From Verrucomicrobiota bacterium (GTDB lineage Bacteria; Verrucomicrobiota; Verrucomicrobiia; Opitutales; Opitutaceae), in assembly GCA_023416735.1 (NCBI GenBank), contig JAEZGX010000010.1, positions 1 through 37,642 on the forward strand: 37,642 nucleotides of DNA, read 5' to 3'. Positions 1 through 6,696 of this stretch are shown here, piece after piece. A model generated the notes under the pieces. That model did no database searches, had not been told where the DNA came from, and saw nothing but the letters and a program-made list of their open reading frames with translations. The first letter of the stretch is position 1. Every line of letters starts with the position of its first letter. Made by a program: the position numbers and the translations under genes.

Positions 1-936
1 CCGACCTTGGACTTCATGAAATACGGCCGGATCGCGTTCATTTTCTCGTGGATCGTGATCGCCGTCGGCATCGTTGGCACCGTTTCGAAAGGCCGCGCGA
101 TCTACGGCATCGATTTCGTGGGCGGCGACGACATGAGCCTTACCTTCAAGCAGCACGTCGACGTGGCGAAGATCCGCGCGGCGACCGACGCCGCAAAACT
201 CGGCGAGGTGAATCCGCTCTATCAGAGTGACCTCAGCGGCAAGACGGAGACCCTGCGTCTGCAGACGGAAGCAGGCAAGGGCGCCGAAGCGGTCAGCGTG
301 ATTCAAAAAGCGTTTCCGCAGGCGGGCTTCGACGTCGTCGGCACGACCATCGTCGGCCCTTCGGTCGGCGCGGAGATTCAGTGGAACGCGTTGATGGCGC
401 TCGGTCTCTCGATCATCGGCATCCTCCTCTATGTCGCGTTTCGTTTCGAAGTCGGCTACGGCATCGGCGCGGTGGTCTCCACCATTCACGACGTGCTCAT
501 GACCATCGGTATCTTCGTGCTGACCGATCGACAGTTCACGGCGCCGATGGTGGCGGCGTTGCTGCTCGTCGTCGGTTACTCCGTCAACGACACGGTGGTC
601 GTGTTCGACCGCATCCGCGAGGAGTTGAAGGCGAATCCGGGCACCTCGCTGCGCGATCTCATCAATCTGTCGATCAACCGCGTCTTCTCGCGCACGATCC
701 TGACCAGCTTGACGACGTTCCTCGCGGCGCTGGCGCTCTACATCTTCGGCGGCGGCGTGATCAACGACCTGGCGTTCACGTTCATGGTCGGCGTCGTGAC
801 CGGCACGTTCTCGTCGATCTTCGTGGCGAGCCCGATTTTCTACTGGTGGCACAAGGGTGACCGGAAGCACGTTGAGGCGCACCACGATGTGATGCCGAAA
901 TACGAGTGGTCCGGCTCCAGCAAGGCCTCCCACTAA
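1..936 (+). CDS. secF: Protein-export membrane protein SecF part (partial, start outside the window)
   Basis: Inner-membrane accessory part of the Sec translocon that uses the proton gradient to help pull proteins across the membrane. The frame is already open at base 1 (PTLDFMKYG...), so the beginning lies upstream. It may be a separate SecF or the C-terminal half of a fused SecDF; the window cannot decide. Visible are a first membrane segment (about 25-80), a GIDFVGG motif just after it (the usual SecF form is GIDFTGG), a periplasmic loop to about 390, and then five membrane segments. The family motif VGYSVNDTVVVFDRIRE (about 568-618) carries the Asp expected in SecF membrane segments. The protein ends in a charged cytoplasmic tail. 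A palindromic element follows, then recJ 103 bp downstream. Confidence 0.93.
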   Translation, partial: PTLDFMKYGRIAFIFSWIVIAVGIVGTVSKGRAIYGIDFVGGDDMSLTFKQHVDVAKIRAATDAAKLGEVNPLYQSDLSGKTETLRLQTEAGKGAEAVSVIQKAFPQAGFDVVGTTIVGPSVGAEIQWNALMALGLSIIGILLYVAFRFEVGYGIGAVVSTIHDVLMTIGIFVLTDRQFTAPMVAALLLVVGYSVNDTVVVFDRIREELKANPGTSLRDLINLSINRVFSRTILTSLTTFLAALALYIFGGGVINDLAFTFMVGVVTGTFSSIFVASPIFYWWHKGDRKHVEAHHDVMPKYEWSGSSKASH

Positions 937-940
937 AGCG

Positions 941-1025
941 GTAGGGCGCGTTGGCCGTCGACGCGCCGCAAAACGTCCGATCGCCACCGGCGATCGGACG
1001 GCGGATTCGCGACAATCCGCCCTAC
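941..1025. repeat. Compound palindromic element, inverted pair of REP-like hairpins
   Basis: Between secF and recJ lies an 85-bp element bounded by GTAGGGCG (941-948) and its exact complement CGCCCTAC (1018-1025). Just inside each GTAG end is a hairpin: GGCGCGT/ACGCGCC (945-951 with 961-967) and GGCGGATT/AATCCGCC (1000-1007 with 1014-1021). A perfect 11-bp-arm hairpin GTCCGATCGCC/GGCGATCGGAC (975-985 with 989-999) sits in the middle. A GTAG tetranucleotide followed by a hairpin is the layout of REP sequences mobilised by RAYT (REP-associated tyrosine transposase) enzymes; two facing copies form a BIME. That identification is inference. It may also stop or stabilise the secF transcript. Confidence 0.6.
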
Positions 1026-1038
1026 CAGGTCCGCCTCC

Positions 1039-2757
1039 ATGCACTGGAGCTACACACCCGTCGCGCCCGAGGAGATCGATGCGCTCAGTAAATGCGCCGG
1101 GGTGAGTCCCACCCTGGCGGAGCTGCTGCTGCGTGGCGGTCTGCGCGATCCCGACCGGATCGGCGAATTCCTCGAGTGCGCGCTCGCCGGGTTGAACGAT
1201 CCCTTTCTCGTTCGCAACGTCGACCTCGCCGCGACCCGCTTGCGCGAGGCGATCGCGCGCCAGGAGAACATCGTCGTCCTCGGCGACTACGATGTCGACG
1301 GCGTGAGCAGCACGGCGCTGCTCGTGAGCGTCCTGCGCCGTTTCGGTCTGCTGCCGCGTTTCGTCGTGCCGCGCCGCGCCGAGGACGGCTACGGGCTGAC
1401 ACGGAGCGCGATCGACCGCGCGCTGGAGGAGGGCCGGCCGCACCTGTTCATCGTGCTCGATTGCGGCACGAACTCGCACGACGAGGTCGCATATCTGCGC
1501 GAGCTCGGCATCGACGTGATCGTGCTCGACCATCACCGCTCGAAGGAGCGCGCCCTGGAGGGATTGCTGATCAACCCGCACGTGCACACCGACGCGACGG
1601 GCGCCGACGGCCCCTGGCGGCACCTGTGCACGGTCGGGTTGGTGTTCAAGCTGGCGCACGGGCTGTTGAAGCAGTTGCGGGCGGACAACCATCCGGTGGC
1701 CTTTCGGATCAAGCTGCGCGACCATCTCGACCTCGTGGCGCTCGGCACCGTGGCGGACCTCGTGCCGCTCGTAGGTGAAAATCGAATACTCGCGCGCCAC
1801 GGCCTGAGCATCCTGCAGGAAACGCGGCGGCCGGGCCTGCGGGCGCTGATGAACGTCGCGGGCGTGAAGCCGGAACACGGTATCAATCCGGTCGACATTT
1901 CCTTCCGGCTCGGTCCGCGCATCAATGCCTCCGGCCGCCTGGCCGACGCGGCGATCTCGGTCGAGTTGTTGTTGAGCGAGGACGAGGCGTTCTGCGAGGA
2001 GACGGCGCGGCAGCTCGATACCTTCAACCGCGAGCGGCAGGAGATCGAGCGGCGCATCACCGAGGAAGCCGAGCGGATGATCGAGACCGAGTATGCCGGC
2101 GAACCGGGCATCGTCCTGTTCAGCGAAAACTGGCATCCCGGCGTGGTCGGCATCGTCGCCGGCCGCGTGACGCGGAAATATCACCGTCCCTGCGTCGTGC
2201 TCGGGAACGAAGGCGACATGGCGAAAGGTTCCGGCCGCAGCATCGACAGCGTGAATCTCGTCGAGGTGCTCGGCGCGTGCGGCGGCGAGCTGGCGAGCTG
2301 GGGCGGGCATCCGATGGCGGTGGGGATTTCGTTGCGCAAAGATATTTTGCCCCGCTTCCGCGAGCAGTTCGCCGCGGCGGTGCACGCGCACGCGGGCGGC
2401 AACATTGCCGAGGCGCGCTTGGAACTCGCGGCCTGGTTGACGCCCGAGCAGGTGACGCCGCGGCTGATGGAGGAGATGGATTCGCTGCACCCGTTCGGCC
2501 AGGGCAACCCGGAGCCGACCTTCGGGATTCGCGGCGTCGTGCTGCGCCTCCCGCCCGAGGTGTTCAAGGATCACCATTTCCGCTTTCAGTTCGAGGATCG
2601 GCGCGGCCGGCGGCTGCACGGCGTGGCGTGGAAACTGGCACACCGGGTGCCGCCGACGCGCGTGCCGGTCGACCTCGCGGTGGAGTTGAAATGGAATCAC
2701 TTCAACGGCCGGCGCTTTTTGCAGTTGTGCCTGATCGACTGGCGGCTGGCGCAGTAG
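1039..2757 (+). CDS. recJ: Single-stranded-DNA-specific exonuclease RecJ
   Basis: Cytoplasmic 5'-3' exonuclease on single-stranded DNA, acting in RecF-pathway recombination, mismatch repair and base-excision repair. The 572-residue length is normal for RecJ. The DHH-phosphoesterase core shows GDYDVDG at residues 82-88, DCGTN at 141-145 and the family motif DHHR at 164-167, which together hold the metal-binding Asp and His residues. A DHHA1 half follows, with GRSIDSVNL and the glycine-rich GGHPMAVGI motif (about 400-435), and an OB-fold C-terminus with HPFGQGNPEP (about 482-491). The ATG at 1039 is the first start after the palindromic element; there is no obvious Shine-Dalgarno site. It seems to be a single-gene unit, with tRNA-Arg about 100 bp downstream. 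Confidence 0.96.
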   Translation: MHWSYTPVAPEEIDALSKCAGVSPTLAELLLRGGLRDPDRIGEFLECALAGLNDPFLVRNVDLAATRLREAIARQENIVVLGDYDVDGVSSTALLVSVLRRFGLLPRFVVPRRAEDGYGLTRSAIDRALEEGRPHLFIVLDCGTNSHDEVAYLRELGIDVIVLDHHRSKERALEGLLINPHVHTDATGADGPWRHLCTVGLVFKLAHGLLKQLRADNHPVAFRIKLRDHLDLVALGTVADLVPLVGENRILARHGLSILQETRRPGLRALMNVAGVKPEHGINPVDISFRLGPRINASGRLADAAISVELLLSEDEAFCEETARQLDTFNRERQEIERRITEEAERMIETEYAGEPGIVLFSENWHPGVVGIVAGRVTRKYHRPCVVLGNEGDMAKGSGRSIDSVNLVEVLGACGGELASWGGHPMAVGISLRKDILPRFREQFAAAVHAHAGGNIAEARLELAAWLTPEQVTPRLMEEMDSLHPFGQGNPEPTFGIRGVVLRLPPEVFKDHHFRFQFEDRRGRRLHGVAWKLAHRVPPTRVPVDLAVELKWNHFNGRRFLQLCLIDWRLAQ

Positions 2758-2814
2758 CGCGCGGAGAGGTCCGGGCGCGCGCGAGAATTTTCCCCCGGCG
2801 GCGGCGAAATTCCG

Positions 2815-2850
2815 CTTGCACTTCCCGGCGGAAACTTGCTTGTTCTCGCC
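2815..2850 (+). promoter_or_regulatory. Putative promoter of tRNA-Arg
   Basis: CTTGC at 2815-2819 and TTGTTCTCGCC at 2840-2850 sit 10 bp before the tRNA. The same 36-bp block, aligned without gaps and identical at about two thirds of positions, lies before tRNA-Ala (35445-35480). The conserved parts are the CTTGC end, a GGAA stretch and the TTCTCGCC end. I read these as -35-like and -10-like elements 19 bp apart. Shared position and pattern are seen; promoter function is inferred. Confidence 0.4.
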
Positions 2851-2859
2851 CTCTTTCAC

Positions 2860-2936
2860 GCACCCGTAGCTCAATTGGATAGAGCATCTGACTACGGATC
2901 AGAAGGTTTGGGGTTCGACTCCCTACGGGTGCGCCA
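2860..2936 (+). tRNA. tRNA-Arg (anticodon ACG)
   Basis: A complete 77-nt cloverleaf. The acceptor stem is GCACCCG with CGGGTGC, discriminator G, and an encoded CCA (2934-2936). The anticodon stem TCTGA/TCAGA encloses loop CTACGGA, giving anticodon ACG, which reads CGU and, after inosine modification by TadA, other CGN arginine codons. The T arm has the invariant GTTCGA core. It stands alone between recJ and the sulfur locus. A hairpin with a weak T-rich tail follows. Confidence 0.97.
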
Positions 2937-2942
2937 CTTTTG

Positions 2943-2988
2943 ATCGGCCTGTGTCGCGATAATGTCGGCACGGGCCGATTTGCTTTGT
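2943..2988 (+). terminator. Probable terminator after tRNA-Arg
   Basis: ATCGGCCTGTG (2943-2953) pairs with CACGGGCCGAT (2969-2979), an 11-bp stem with one G-U pair and a 15-nt loop. A T-rich but interrupted tail, TTGCTTTGTT, follows. It sits 6 bp after the tRNA CCA end. The long loop and broken T run make it weaker than the terminator after tRNA-Ala. Confidence 0.5.
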
Positions 2989-3206
2989 TCCAGTCTCCAC
3001 CTTTCTCGCCGCAGGAGAGTGAGTCCCCGTGTCGCGGACAAGATGGTGCGAAAGAAGGCATCGGTTTCGCAGCGCCTCACGCGAATTACGCGCTGCCGCG
3101 GTGTATCCATTGCGTTGATGCAAGAGACTACCGCGGCACGCGCAGGTTGTCGCGAAACGTGCGACGCCGTGCGTGTCCAAGGACGCCACCACGCAGGCGA
3201 CCGGAA

Positions 3207-3268
3207 AATTTACGGAAAACGAAAACTTTGGCTTGCGCTAATCCCTACTGATCTAATCTACATTAACC
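3207..3268 (+). promoter_or_regulatory. AT-rich promoter/operator region of the Rrf2 regulator
   Basis: Just before the regulator start the sequence becomes AT-rich. A possible sigma70 promoter is TTGGCT (3228-3233), 18 bp, then TCTAAT (3252-3257), which has five of six bases of the -10 consensus. A direct repeat CTAATC occurs at 3238-3243 and 3253-3258, overlapping this promoter. That position would suit an autoregulatory operator. If the promoter is right, the leader before ATG 3269 would be only a few bases long. All function here is inferred. Confidence 0.35.
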
Positions 3269-3871
3269 ATGAAGCTTTCGAAGAAGGGCGAATATGCTCT
3301 CCGTTCCCTCATCAGCCTCGGTATTGCGGCGGAGGTGGGAAGGAAGTTGGTTCAGGTTTCTGAACTTGCTGACAACGAGCAGCTTCCGGTAAAGTTTCTC
3401 GAGCAGATCATGCAGTCGCTCAAGGAGGAGGGACTCGTCACGAGCGTGCGGGGAAAGTTCGGCGGTTACCGTCTCGCGAAACCCGCTCGCGAAATCGCGA
3501 TTGGTCAGGTCGTGCGCCATATCGATGGTCCGTTGGCGCCGATTGGCTGTGTGTCCCAGACGGCTTATACGCCGTGCACGTGCCCAGATGAGACGCACTG
3601 CGGACTGCGGATGCTGATGCTCGATGTGCGCAATGCCATCGCGAACATCCTCGATCGCTACACGCTCGCGGATGTCGTCGAGATCACGTTGCGCAAGCTT
3701 CGCCGCGACAATCTCCCGCTTCCGTTCTCACCCGAGGCTGACGCCGCGAACCACGTTCCTCACCGCGTGCCGGCGCGCTTCGCTCGCAAATTGGCCCTGC
3801 GCCACAAGCCGTCGCAGCTCACCGAGGCTGACGGCGTGCTCCACCAGATTCTCGGTGATTACACGATTTGA
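3269..3871 (+). CDS. Rrf2-family transcriptional regulator, probable CymR/IscR-type sulfur regulator
   Basis: DNA-binding regulator of the Rrf2 family (CymR, IscR, NsrR). The start MKLSKKGEYALRSL is typical, followed by the winged helix-turn-helix with LPVKFLEQIMQSL (39-51) and the wing GKFGGYRLA (62-70). Four cysteines lie in the usual cofactor region, C94, C103, C105 and C111, with H110; IscR binds its Fe-S cluster through three cysteines and a histidine near here, so Fe-S or thiol sensing is plausible. CymR itself works with CysK to sense cysteine, and a cysK lies in the same locus. The protein is 200 residues; most Rrf2 proteins have about 135-165. The extra basic tail (about 150-200) is unusual. 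It probably controls the genes downstream; yezD follows 13 bp later. Confidence 0.85.
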   Translation: MKLSKKGEYALRSLISLGIAAEVGRKLVQVSELADNEQLPVKFLEQIMQSLKEEGLVTSVRGKFGGYRLAKPAREIAIGQVVRHIDGPLAPIGCVSQTAYTPCTCPDETHCGLRMLMLDVRNAIANILDRYTLADVVEITLRKLRRDNLPLPFSPEADAANHVPHRVPARFARKLALRHKPSQLTEADGVLHQILGDYTI

Positions 3872-3884
3872 TCCCCGCTCCGTC

Positions 3885-4085
3885 ATGCCCACCACAATCT
3901 CTGATACGAATCCAGGATCCGCCGGCTCTTTGCCGGAGTGGATCGCCCTCGTGCGGGAAAAAGTCGAAGGCCTCCGCTATGGGGTCGTGCAACTCGTCGT
4001 CCACGACGGTCGCGTGACCCAGATTGAGCGCACCGAAAAAACCCGTTTGCCTGCCGGCCGCGAACGCGAGCCACACGCCGAGTAA
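3885..4085 (+). CDS. yezD: YezD family small protein (DUF2292)
   Basis: A 66-residue protein starting at ATG 3885, 13 bp after the regulator. After a short variable head it has a helical part (EWIALVREKVEGLRYG) and two beta-strand-like stretches, VVQLVVHDGRVTQIERTEK and the basic end TRL, the hallmark of YezD/DUF2292 proteins. YezD is a small soluble protein of unknown biochemical role. In Firmicutes it is encoded with sulfur-metabolism genes under CymR control, and its place between a Rrf2 regulator and sulfate-uptake genes repeats that link here. The tail after TRL is polar and short. No membrane segment or cysteine is present. Confidence 0.8.
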   Translation: MPTTISDTNPGSAGSLPEWIALVREKVEGLRYGVVQLVVHDGRVTQIERTEKTRLPAGREREPHAE

Positions 4086-4207
4086 GTTTCCGTTTTCCTG
4101 CGTCGACCGGTCTCCGCCGGAGGCGTTTCACCAGCAAATCCATCCACTAGCCGGGATCGACGACCAGACGACTGGAGTGCTCCTGAAATCAACGAACTCC
4201 GTCATCC

Positions 4208-5602
4208 ATGAATCCCTTCCGTCCGGCCCTCGGGGCCGCTCTAATCCTCGCCGTCGGCGCGTCTGTCGCCCAGGCCCAAGCGCCCTCGCGCGACGACGAA
4301 ATCCAAGCTCTTCGCGAGCAGATCCGGCAGCTTGACCAGAAACTCCGCGTCCTCGAGCGCAAGCAAGAGCTCAAGGAGGAAGAAACGGCCAGTGCCGCCA
4401 AGTCTGCGCCCAAGATCACGGCGAGCGATGGTCGCATCGAAATCGCTTCCGCCGACGGCGCGAACTCGCTCCGCCTCCGCGGCCTCGTCCAAGGCGATTT
4501 TCGCGCTTACGACGCGGCCAACGATCCGAACGACACCTTCGTCCTGCGTCGCACCCGGCTGATCTTCGAAGGCAAGTTCGCCAAGAACTTCTCCTACGTC
4601 GTGCAGCCCGAGTTTGGCGGCACCGTGCAGATCCTCGACGCTTACGCGAACGTCGCGATCAATCCCGCGTTCCAAGTTCGCGTCGGGAAATTCAAGACGC
4701 CCATCGGACTCGAGCAACTCCAGTCCGATCCGGTGGCGTTCTTCAACGAGCGCTCCGTGGCGACGGGGCTCACCCCGAATCGCGATGTCGGCCTGCAGAT
4801 CTGGGGCGACGTGCTCGACAGTCGCTTGAACTACACGGTCGGCGTGTTCAATGGCGTTCCCGACGGCGGCAACAACACGAATGGCACGTCCGATTTCGAC
4901 GGCAACAAGCTCTTCGTCGCGCGGCTCTTCGCCACGCCGTTCGCCAAGGACAAGGAGTCGGCACTGAGCGGTCTCGGCCTCGGCATTGCCGCGGGCATCG
5001 GCGATTTCGAAACCACGAGCGGCCGCGCTTCGAACTATCGCACGGACGGGCAGCAGACGTTCTTCACGTATGATGCCGCGGTGGCGGCGGCCGGTCGCGG
5101 CACGACGATCTCTCCGCAAGCTTACTTCTATCGCGGACCGTTCGGTCTCCTCGCCGAATACGTGATCTCTTCGATCGAAGTGCAGCGCGGCGGCGCCGGG
5201 CGCATCGGCGACGTCAAGAACCACGGCTACAACCTGTCGTTCGGCTACGTGCTCACTGGCGAGGATTCTTCCTATCGCGGTGTGACGCCGAAGAGCATCT
5301 TCAACCCGTCCGCAGGCACGTGGGGTGCGTTCGAAATCGTCGGCCGTATCGCCGGAGTGGATATCGACGACACCGTCTTCACCGGTCCCGCGAACCTTCG
5401 CTTCGCCAATCCGAACACGAGTGCATCTGCGATCACCACCTACGGTCTGGGTTTGAACTGGTATCTATCCCGTAGCGTTCGCGCCAACTTCGACGTTTTC
5501 CACAACGAATTCGATCTCGCGCCCGGTGCCACGCCGGCGGCCAACGCGCTCATCAGCAGCGACGAAACCGCCTTCATCAGCCGCCTCCAACTCTCGTTCT
5601 AA
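4208..5602 (+). CDS. OprP/OprO-family anion porin
   Basis: Outer-membrane beta-barrel of the phosphate-selective porin O/P family, 464 residues. It has a signal peptide (MNPFRPALGAALILAVGASVAQA), then a heptad-like coiled coil (about 27-60, DDEIQALREQIRQLDQKL...) of the kind that forms trimer or periplasmic stalks, then a barrel with alternating strands. The barrel includes FVLRRTRLIFEGKF (about 113-126), VRVGKFKTPIGLEQL (about 157-171) and a terminal strand ending in aromatic F (AFISRLQLSF), the signal for BAM insertion. The barrel sequence, not the family name, places it here: next to sbp and in the same direction, it is likely to pass sulfate or thiosulfate. The gap to yezD is 122 bp and to sbp 20 bp. 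Confidence 0.87.
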   Translation: MNPFRPALGAALILAVGASVAQAQAPSRDDEIQALREQIRQLDQKLRVLERKQELKEEETASAAKSAPKITASDGRIEIASADGANSLRLRGLVQGDFRAYDAANDPNDTFVLRRTRLIFEGKFAKNFSYVVQPEFGGTVQILDAYANVAINPAFQVRVGKFKTPIGLEQLQSDPVAFFNERSVATGLTPNRDVGLQIWGDVLDSRLNYTVGVFNGVPDGGNNTNGTSDFDGNKLFVARLFATPFAKDKESALSGLGLGIAAGIGDFETTSGRASNYRTDGQQTFFTYDAAVAAAGRGTTISPQAYFYRGPFGLLAEYVISSIEVQRGGAGRIGDVKNHGYNLSFGYVLTGEDSSYRGVTPKSIFNPSAGTWGAFEIVGRIAGVDIDDTVFTGPANLRFANPNTSASAITTYGLGLNWYLSRSVRANFDVFHNEFDLAPGATPAANALISSDETAFISRLQLSF

Positions 5603-5622
5603 TCTCAACTCATTCCGATCCC

Positions 5623-6621
5623 ATGAAATCGAAAACTCTTCTCCTCGCTTTGGTCGGCGTCGTTCTCGCCAGCACCGCGTTCGGCAAATCCGTTGAACTC
5701 CTCAACGTTTCCTACGATCCCACCCGCGAACTCTACACGGAGTTCAACAAGGCGTTTGCCAAACATTGGAAGGAAAAGGCCGGCGCCGACGTCACGATCA
5801 AGCAGTCGCACGGCGGCTCCGGCAAACAGGCCCGTTCGGTCATCGACGGCTTGCAGGCGGACGTCGTCACGCTCGCGCTCGCCGGCGATGTCGACGCGCT
5901 CTACAACAATGCGAAACTGATCCCGCAGGACTGGCAGAAACGTCTGCCGCACAACTCCGCGCCCTACACCAGCACGATCGTGTTTCTCGTTCGCACGGGA
6001 AATCCGAAGGGCATCAAGGATTGGGACGATCTCGCCAAGCCCGGCGTGTCGGTCATCACACCCAATCCGAAGACCTCTGGTGGAGCGCAGTGGAACTACC
6101 TCGCGGCGTGGGAATTCGCGCGCCGGAAATTCGGCGGCGATGCCCAGGCGAAGGATTTCGTTGCGAAGATCTACAAAAACGTCGCGGTGCTCGACAGCGG
6201 CGCGCGTGGTTCAACAACCACCTTCGTGCAGCGCGGCATCGGCGACGTGTTCATCTCCTGGGAAAACGAAGCATTCCTCGCGTTGAAGGAGTTCGGCAAG
6301 GACCAGTTCGAAATCGTCGTGCCGTCGCTCAGCATTCTCGCCGAGCCGACCGTCACCGTCGTGGACAGGGTCGTAAAGAAGAAGGGCACGGAAGCCGTTG
6401 CGAAAGCGTATCTGGAATACCTCTACAGCGAGGAAGGCCAGGACATCGCGGGCAAACACTTCTATCGCCCCGCTGCGAGCGAGGCCGCGAAAGCCAAATA
6501 CGCGAGCCAGTTCCCGCAGGTCGAGTTGTTCACGATCGACCAGGCATTTGGCGGCTGGACGAAAGCCAAGAAGGACCATTTCGCCGACGGCGGCACCTTC
6601 GACCAGATCTACGCCAAGTAA
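5623..6621 (+). CDS. sbp: Periplasmic sulfate-binding protein Sbp
   Basis: Substrate-binding protein of a sulfate ABC importer, 332 residues, secreted through MKSKTLLLALVGVVLASTAFG. Family signatures are LLNVSYDPTRELY after the signal, KQSHGGSGKQARSVIDGL, SAPYTSTIVFLVR, VITPNPKTSGGAQWNYLAAW, LDSGARGSTTTFVQRGIGDV and the end GGWTKAKKDHFADGG. At the positions that separate the two known branches it reads TLALAGDVDAL and ILAEPTVTVVD, as in sulfate-specific Sbp, and not the NQVTDVQIL type of CysP. It follows the porin by 20 bp with no Shine-Dalgarno site and is followed by a 20-codon open frame and an M14-like gene. Confidence 0.93.
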   Translation: MKSKTLLLALVGVVLASTAFGKSVELLNVSYDPTRELYTEFNKAFAKHWKEKAGADVTIKQSHGGSGKQARSVIDGLQADVVTLALAGDVDALYNNAKLIPQDWQKRLPHNSAPYTSTIVFLVRTGNPKGIKDWDDLAKPGVSVITPNPKTSGGAQWNYLAAWEFARRKFGGDAQAKDFVAKIYKNVAVLDSGARGSTTTFVQRGIGDVFISWENEAFLALKEFGKDQFEIVVPSLSILAEPTVTVVDRVVKKKGTEAVAKAYLEYLYSEEGQDIAGKHFYRPAASEAAKAKYASQFPQVELFTIDQAFGGWTKAKKDHFADGGTFDQIYAK

Positions 6622-6633
6622 TCAAATCCAACC

Positions 6634-6696
6634 ATGACCGAGCGGCCCTCGCTACCAGGCGACCGGCGCGAGCGCCGCACGGATTTCCAACCATGA
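6634..6696 (+). CDS. Possible 20-residue small ORF coupled to the next gene
   Basis: ATG at 6634 opens a 20-codon frame (MTERPSLPGDRRERRTDFQP) whose TGA stop (6694-6696) overlaps the ATG (6693) of the following gene as ATGA, the classic layout for translational coupling. Its start and the start of the next gene share an 11-bp direct repeat, TCCAACCATGA, at 6627-6637 and 6686-6696. The peptide is rich in Arg and has no cysteine, so it is not an obvious cysteine-sensing leader. It may equally be an untranslated product of a small local duplication. Low confidence. Confidence 0.25.
   Translation: MTERPSLPGDRRERRTDFQP

Larger units (their letters stand above)
2937..3268. other. 332-bp intergenic region upstream of the sulfur locus
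   Basis: I see no convincing gene here. Open frames exist on both strands, but they are rich in Arg and Ala, resemble no family and overlap the tRNA or the regulator start. The first 50 bp hold the likely tRNA terminator. The last 65 bp turn AT-rich against the GC-rich surroundings and probably carry the promoter and operator of the Rrf2 regulator. The middle (about 2990-3205) shows nothing I can assign; a regulatory leader or short RNA cannot be excluded. Confidence 0.5.

Noticed and set aside
2940..3363. Possible small genes between tRNA-Arg and the Rrf2 regulator
   Set aside because: They run through the terminator hairpin or into the regulator in another frame and resemble no family.
5766..6692. 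Upstream extension of the M14-like pseudoenzyme through the sbp gene
   Set aside because: It is sbp read in another frame; homology to the intact M14 protein begins well after ATG 6693.
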